A DNA stretch of 64,000 nt from Leptura quadrifasciata (taxonomy: Eukaryota; Arthropoda; Insecta; Coleoptera; Cerambycidae), in the NCBI GenBank assembly GCA_963675555.1, contig OY776675.1, positions 12,362,615 to 12,426,614 of the forward strand. The letters are read 5' to 3'. Below, piece after piece: positions 57,767 through 64,000 of this stretch. Below the pieces are notes generated by a model, which was given only the letters and a program-made list of their open reading frames with translations, ran no database searches and was not told the origin of the DNA. Position 1 is the stretch's first letter; each line of letters opens with the position of its first letter. The position numbers and the translations under genes were made by a program.

Positions 57767-59900
57767 ATACTTACGTGTCAAAATTCAACTTACTTGGCTT
57801 TTTTCGAAATGTTCCTGAGGAATTCGTCCACCGTTATTCATTATTATGGATATCCAGCAGTGTTTTGAAACATACTGCATAATAAAACAAAATATTAACC
57901 TATTTAATCACACCTATGTTTTTCAGAAATAGTAAATTTTGAATACATTTTTTTAAATCTAGCTTTAAGAGATGGGTCTCGTAATATGAAAACACATGGT
58001 ATATCTGTTGACTGAATTTAACTGAAGCCAACTATAAAAACAAGTTAAAAATTGCGCAAACAAAATATAACTCAAATTGATAATTACGCTCGGTCCTCTA
58101 TATAAATTTAGATTTTAATTAACAAATTCCATTCGTTTATTTAATTACCTTTCCATGTTAAAAATGAATGAATGGAGGCGCCACCATCCGGTGTAAGAAT
58201 GCCAAATGCTTTACAGAAAAATGTGGATCATAATATCACAAATTTAATTACAACTAATTAAAGACGAACTTTCTGCTGGGAGTATTTAGTTTATTTTCCG
58301 TTCGTTCGCTGTGGACAGAGCCGAACTGGCACGCGATTGTGCTAAAAATATTTAGTTTAATTATTCGGAATATGCATATTACCAACTGTGGTGATGCTGA
58401 TTTCTTCTGTTTGGTTGTATTTGTATTGCCTAATATGTTGCAGAAATCATTACATTTGTACCAAGTTTCTTGACCGGTACGTACAAATTTTTAGTTTTAT
58501 TCTAAGTATTTAGTTGTGAATTTGTTTATTGTGTGTAAAATATTACTTGTGTTGATTTCTACTTACTACATAAAATCTAGTTTTGTTTTACTTATATACT
58601 TTTGTATATTTGTCTATTTTGTTTTATACATTTCTAACGACAAAACGTATAATATTCAAGTTACCACAAATATGTACAACTTTCTGGAAGTATCTGTGGA
58701 TCGTTATTAACAAGCGTAGTTGAACTAGAATGTTCGCAAATCTGAAATGACCAATCCTATATCTGGCTGTTCTCCTACGTTCTGAAATCAGTTTTCTCGA
58801 AAGCAGGTAATGCATAGCGTTCAGGGGACAAATAATGCAACGTTGTCAAATACATCTTAAAGTGGAAGCCATTCATTGATAATGTTTAAGAAGAAAAATA
58901 AGAAGACAGAATTCGCATTTCATTTTTTGGTGTTTTGAAACAGTGATTCCATACTGCGAGAGACTTAAAGAGGGTCATATGACAGTTGACATAGAGAAAT
59001 ATGGAACCCCTATAGAGCAGGAAACTAACGCAGCCATGGAGCGGAATCCTAGATACAGATTATCAAGTAAGGTACCGTTGCAGGTTCCCTTTTGGAAGCA
59101 CACACCTTATTTTCTGAGGTCCATTTTAACTGCTTAACAGTTTTTACAGCAGTATTTAATGTGAGACCATATTTATGACAAAGGGGTACTGGGTGCCCTA
59201 CGGGAGCCCCATTATGGGTTTAAAAAGAGGCCCATGCAAAAAAATATAGGAGTGAGGTCTCTACTGAGACCCATCAGGCGCGGAGCCCGGTTTCAATAGC
59301 CCTTTATTTACACCATAATAATCTGTGTAAATAATAACACATCCAGGGTCTTATACGTTTCTCATGGCTGACGGTGTTCTATTCCTCTACATATACGCCA
59401 AAAGAATTATGAATGTTTATTATAAAACCCTAAAGTAAAAGAAAATATTTGAAGATCGACAGAAACAATCCCATAACTAGCAGTTTTTTCTTCTACCGGT
59501 ACTCTCTTATATGACTTCGCTGTTTTCTAAAAAAAGCAGGAAAAGCGAGTTCTCTTACTGTCATACGATGTGAATGATCCCTTGTAATCAAGAATACGGT
59601 TTAACGCATTTCCTAAGAACCCTGTCTGCTTATCCCATGCAAACACATTGTTCCACGAATTCTAAAATTGAGACTTCAAGCTGTGAAAACGGAGTTAAAA
59701 AACAAACTTGCTTTTATTAGAAAATTGGTATTATCCTCTTCGAGGAGCACTAATAAAAAACACGTTGTGAAAGTTGTCTGTACTTACGAGTGTAGAAGTG
59801 GGAAAAATTCAGCTGATCTCATTTGAAATGCTCAATTTACCAAAATTTTATGATATACGCCTATATGTGACCTATATACAACTCCGTACAAACTACTGAG
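57767..59900. other. no gene seen
   Basis: AT-rich; open frames at 58516-58710 and 58943-59137 lack motifs. 59160-59300 is GC-mixed with no assignment. Confidence 0.4.
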
Positions 59901-59983
59901 TACTACGATGGCTCGATGATATGACGTTTGCCTTGCAATCCAAAGAGTGCGCGTTGGAATCCTCATGCTTGCCCGGCTTTTTT
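59901..59983 (+). ncRNA. tRNA-like sequence with T6 terminator
   Basis: GATGGCTCGATGATATGACG looks like a D-arm/A-box region, GTTTGCCTTGCAATCCAAA like an anticodon arm (TGC loop), GCGTTGGAATCC like a worn B box, and CCCGGC is followed by T6 (59978-59983). The acceptor stem does not pair. A tRNA-derived SINE head or tRNA pseudogene. Confidence 0.55.
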
Positions 59984-60813
59984 AGTAATTATAAATTGGT
60001 ATTAAATTAAATATGCCCGCTCCTAATTTACCGAATCTCATTAATTCAAATTATAAGTAATTATTGTATATTAAATATATATAATCTCTAGCGCCAGTCA
60101 GAGACTTGTGTAGGTTTACATTCAATTAATACCACCCACAGGATTCCTTTGAATACACCTCTAATTAACAGCTATCCGGAGGCTTCTGACTCCCGCGACG
60201 GAAAAAGTTCCCACGGTCATCAAAATTCCACGATGGAGAGGCGCATTACCAAGTTTGATATAGTTGCTACCATAAAGCATTAGTAAAGTTGTGAAAATAT
60301 CCTTAAGGGTGGAGATTGAAGAACTAACATGTCTTCATCAGGGTAAAGTCTGACATGGCTTTTATTCAGGAAGAACCAATAAAAAGTACGTTATGAACAT
60401 TTTTTGAATGTATTACCAGGGGCATCAAAAGGAGTTTAAAAATTCTGTTGCTTCATTTTGATTGAAATTTAAGACGAGCGGATGAACTGGCTGAACTGAA
60501 TGTATTAATTGAGAGTGAATACAAGTGTACCAGGAGTGTGGTTTGGTGCTGCGATGCGATGATACTCCACGATTTACGTTCGTCGTAAACTATTTCATTC
60601 GATCCAGGAATGAGTTGAAACGATTATTCGCAAATGAGTCTTTGAGTGAGTGACCTGACATGGTCCGGTTCATCAAAAGAAGCCGGGGTCTTAGTATTAC
60701 CAATCAAAAGATTTCGAAAATACTTGTACCTAATGATGTAACTAAAATAGAATGTTAAAAACTTGTGAAATAATATAGCATTTTAACAAATTTGTTGGGA
60801 AAGAGTTGAGACA
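59984..60813. other. no gene seen
   Basis: No recognised feature; could include the body of the tRNA-like SINE just upstream. Confidence 0.35.
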
Positions 60814-62705
60814 GAGTTGAGGCAACATATGCGGACGACTAGCTGGTTTACGCCAGAGCAAAGAGTAGATTCGGAGTATTTGTAAGAGATGTGAAACTTA
60901 CCCTCTTTGTATGTATAACATAAAGAACAAATTTTTGTTTTGTTCGAGAAAAGGAGACAATGAAAAATTGATATTATTTGCTCACCATCTTGATAATTAA
61001 TCTGTTTTTCTCGTAAAACCAGTCTCCTATAGACGAATCTGAAATTATTGATAAGGAAAATTAAAAAAAAGTATAAAATGAATGATAAAATATATTACAT
61101 AAATAAATAAATTTTATACTGTGCAGTTGTTTAAAATATAAATTTAGGTGAAATTTTATGTTTATAAAATTGTATTAGCGAACAAAGAATAATTAATACA
61201 AATATAATAATCTCCTGGATTTCCAGACTAAGTATGGTTGAAGGTGGAAAGCTCTGGTACTGCAATTCAGGCCCCAATTGTCTCTTGGAACATCCAATCT
61301 AAACATCTTCGGTAAACTATTCTTGCAAGACTGCGTTTTTCAAAGGAAGTTTGTGTGAATATTGTAGAAATGATACAAGATCGAAGGCTTAAATGCCTTA
61401 ATAAAAGCAGAGAGATATTATCCAACCATGCAGCTTGGAAAAAAAATAATTGCAAATGTAAATGCGAAATTAGGTAAAATTGAACGTGAATGCTAAAGTA
61501 CTGCTAAATAAATCTACTTAATACGTAACAGTAATTAATATGTATTATTGCTTAATACATAAAAGTAAATGTAACAGCAGAATTAAAATAAATTTAGTGT
61601 AGAATAAATGTAAATTTAGAAGCTGAATTAATATAAATTTAGAAGCTGATTCGCAAACTATAAATTGCCAAAAATGAAAAAGAAAAGAATATTTTATTAC
61701 CATGTGGTAACATGTAGTATTTTAATTACTTATTGAATTAAAAAGATTTGAATTTAAATTTATTTAAAAAAAAATGCATTGATAAAATTGAAAATTATTG
61801 AACTTTTAATTTATTAATAAATAAAACTTACCTGATTGTGTCAAACACATGAAATGATGATATGATCATAATATAAATTACTGGGATCTGACAGTGAACG
61901 TTTGAAAGTGTAAATCAGATCAAAATCAGCAGGCAAATAATCCCTTCGTGATTTTAACTAATAAGGTAAACTTTTTATATTACCTTCTACAATATAGTAC
62001 CAATATACAAACTTGAAAAATATTTTTTTACTAAATAAAATGGAAAGCTGTAAAATGGTACAAGTGGTGCCATCTGTTGATGGGCGATTTAAGTGCACAT
62101 CCTCGTTTCTAAGTTAGGTTTCCTTACTCACAATTAAAATAGTGACAGGTACACAATCGATAAAAGGAATCTTTAATCAATAATAGGTTAACATTAGTTG
62201 CACTCCACAGGTTAGAGAGTTACTTTGCAATTTGTATACATAATCAAAAATACGAATTGTGGTAATAAATTGCAAAATTGTTTTCAAACTGTTTTGTGAG
62301 AATTCGGTAAATACATTACATCATATAGGATACACTATATAACAGGAGAATGAGCAAGATTCAAAGGTAAAGAAAATAATCATATGTACATAGTAAACAA
62401 AGTATAAAAATGAAATATAAATGAATGTAAATGTTTTGTAGACTTGTAGGCAATTGGTTCTGAAGTACTGTAACAGATATACATAATTTAGTATTAAAAA
62501 CATGACTGAATTCCTAAGACATAAAAATAGGTACATAAAACAATGTGAAATAATTTAGCAATTATACAAAGAAAATTCTGATAATTGAAACAGAACAGTC
62601 TCACTTACAAAAACTGAATCAAAATGCTATACAGATCGTGCTAAATATAAGTAAAATACCAGTTATTATATAAAATTGTTAAATGGACATACGCCGTGTA
62701 ACAAA
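60814..62705 (+). repeat. ~1.85-kb dispersed non-coding repeat, copy 2
   Basis: Direct match to 2075-3902, 58 kb away. Left block GGCAACATATGCGGACGACT at 60821; a conserved middle at about 61215-61365 including AATTGTCTCTTG; CCATGTGGTA near 61702; ATCGATAAAAGGAATCTTTA at 62156; right block 62490-62705 with CAGATCGTGCTAAATAT. The central AT-rich part differs in sequence and length from copy 1. On the minus strand about 61365-61250 can be read as SFEKRSLARIVYRR followed by ETIGA, then a stop before the IAVPE shared with copy 1. Confidence 0.88.
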
Positions 62706-64000
62706 CCTCCGACTTTAAAATAATAAATCTTTGCGGTATTTAAAAATATATATTTTCATTAAGACCTCATCGGTTGCACTATTTCCCATAAGTCCGTTCC
62801 TGCTCCTCGCAGCGATGTTCGTAAGCCTAGGCGTGGTTTTGGCGCCAACTGCATCTTCCCCAGGATAATATACATAGTTAGGTAATTAATGCTGCGACCT
62901 CCGCTATTTGCATGCTTTCTGATTATTTATGCAAATAAAGTGGATGTCTAGAGGAGCAGCTTCCCAGCGGCTATTGCGGTGTTCCTACCGGTAAAGGGAA
63001 ATTGTTAATTTTCTGTCCGAGCTACGGACATAACTTGGCCAGACAATTACACGACCTGCATGATTAGTGGGAAGGCAGAGATTGAGAACGTCTACGAAGC
63101 GAGGTAGTCGCCGCGGCGCAATCTAGGGACCGCCCAGCCTCCTACTAAGTCATCTTCGCTGCTGTTTAGTATCTTCTTCATGCCCACGTAATTAACATCA
63201 TCAAGTACCATGTTTGTTGATTAAGTAAGTGTATATAAAATTTAACATATTATATACGGTGGATCTTGATTGCGAGTAAAAATTTTATTTAGAATATCTC
63301 GAGTGTTACAGATTAGGTACAGAGGAATTGATTTTTTTTATGATATTATTAACCCAGAAAATATACCTAGCGCCTATATTTATAGCGCTGATTTAATTAT
63401 TTTTGAATTCGAAAGTTTTTATATGTAAGTTTGTCTTCTATTGTATATTGTAAAACACTGCTTGTTTGCACATATGTTTAATGTATTAATGTTTTACTAT
63501 TTTAAAAACCTAGTAGATACGCTCCTTTGCCATAAATTCTTCATCAATTACAGAGTATATTATATTTTAATATATGTAAAAAAATGTTAAATATGATGTA
63601 ATTATTTTGGAAATTTTATGATAAACGATTTAAAAAAATTGTATTATGTAATTTTATTTACATTTGTGTTCTTGTTATGCACCGCATACAGATCTCAAAA
63701 TGGTAAAAGCTAAAACATCATCTAAGTATGTGGTTTCTGACTTTAATGAGATTGATACCTATCCAACGTCTCGTGTCTGGTATGTGATGGAAACTATAGA
63801 ATTAAAACAAATTTGAACAATTCATTTTAATTTTAATCTGTCAATCAATAGTCTTTCTTTTCATTACCACACATGGAAAAATAATAAACTACTTCTAAGA
63901 GTAGCCTTATACTTAAAATTTTAAATTGGGTCAAGTATAAAGTCTGTTAAATAATAGTCCATATTTCGATCAAGAATTAATACAATGTTGATTTGCAAAC
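62706..64000. other. no gene; candidate conserved non-coding DNA at 62750-63190
   Basis: 62750-63190 is GC-richer, single-copy and non-coding. The rest to the window end is AT-rich and featureless. Confidence 0.4.
62906..62936. promoter_or_regulatory. two inverted octamer motifs (candidate POU sites)
   Basis: ATTTGCAT (62906-62913) and ATGCAAAT (62929-62936), 15 bp apart and inverted, with TAATTAATG about 17 bp to the left. POU-domain proteins bind this octamer. Function is inference. Confidence 0.35.

Overview
The window looks like repeat-rich, AT-rich chromosomal DNA of an arthropod, most likely an insect and possibly a beetle. The evidence is the content: short spliceosomal introns (57 nt), several Tc1/mariner-type transposases with a DUF4817-like N-terminus, jockey/CR1-type non-LTR retrotransposons, a Penelope-like element, a Ty1/copia relic and a Crypton-type tyrosine recombinase. 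I found no host protein-coding gene, no complete rRNA gene, no true tRNA gene and no CRISPR array. Species assignment from memory would be a guess.

Layout. 1-4 kb: a non-LTR reverse-transcriptase (RT) fragment at the left edge, copy 1 of a ~0.36-kb dispersed repeat and copy 1 of a ~1.85-kb non-coding repeat. 4.8-6.6 kb: a Cys-rich coding relic and a dead tyrosine-recombinase (Crypton-type) copy. 8.7-9.9 kb: a dead transposase and a 37-bp element reduced to its two inverted ends. 11.6-15.2 kb: copy 2 of the 0.36-kb repeat, a tandem pair of 432-bp units, and a nested fold-back. 17.7-20 kb: a 1.23-kb Tc1-type element with ~100-bp inverted ends and TA duplication, beside a non-LTR RT relic. 22.5-25.2 kb: a transposase gene flanked by ~0.5-kb inverted arms that include the gene's own 5' end, then a 184-bp MITE. 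26-30.7 kb: one dead transposase and three RT relics. 31.7-33.4 kb: a tyrosine-recombinase gene with no visible lesion, in two exons, bracketed by a 15-bp inverted repeat. 33.8-38.4 kb: a 4.56-kb TIR element with a dead transposase, split by a non-LTR retrotransposon. 39-41.5 kb: Ty1/copia and non-LTR relics. 42-43 kb: a 5S-rRNA-like fragment. 44.4-45.7 kb: a Penelope-like 3' half. 49.8-51 kb: a jockey-type relic. 52.1-52.8 kb: a 652-bp inverted-repeat element holding tRNA-like plus 5S-like sequence. 54.2-54.9 kb: an inverted pair that may be Penelope-derived. 55.5-57.8 kb: RNase H-bearing non-LTR and endonuclease relics and a small MITE. 59.9 kb: a tRNA-like sequence. 60.8-62.7 kb: copy 2 of the 1.85-kb repeat. 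62.7-63.2 kb: GC-richer sequence with two inverted octamer motifs.

Nearly all coding potential belongs to selfish elements in different stages of decay, and the nesting gives a relative history: RT relic, then TIR element D, then a LINE inside D. The best candidates for something undescribed are the intact Crypton-type gene with its inverted terminal repeat, the large non-coding 1.85-kb repeat, the tRNA/5S composite inside an inverted-repeat element, and the element whose inverted arm copies the first ~70 codons of its transposase.
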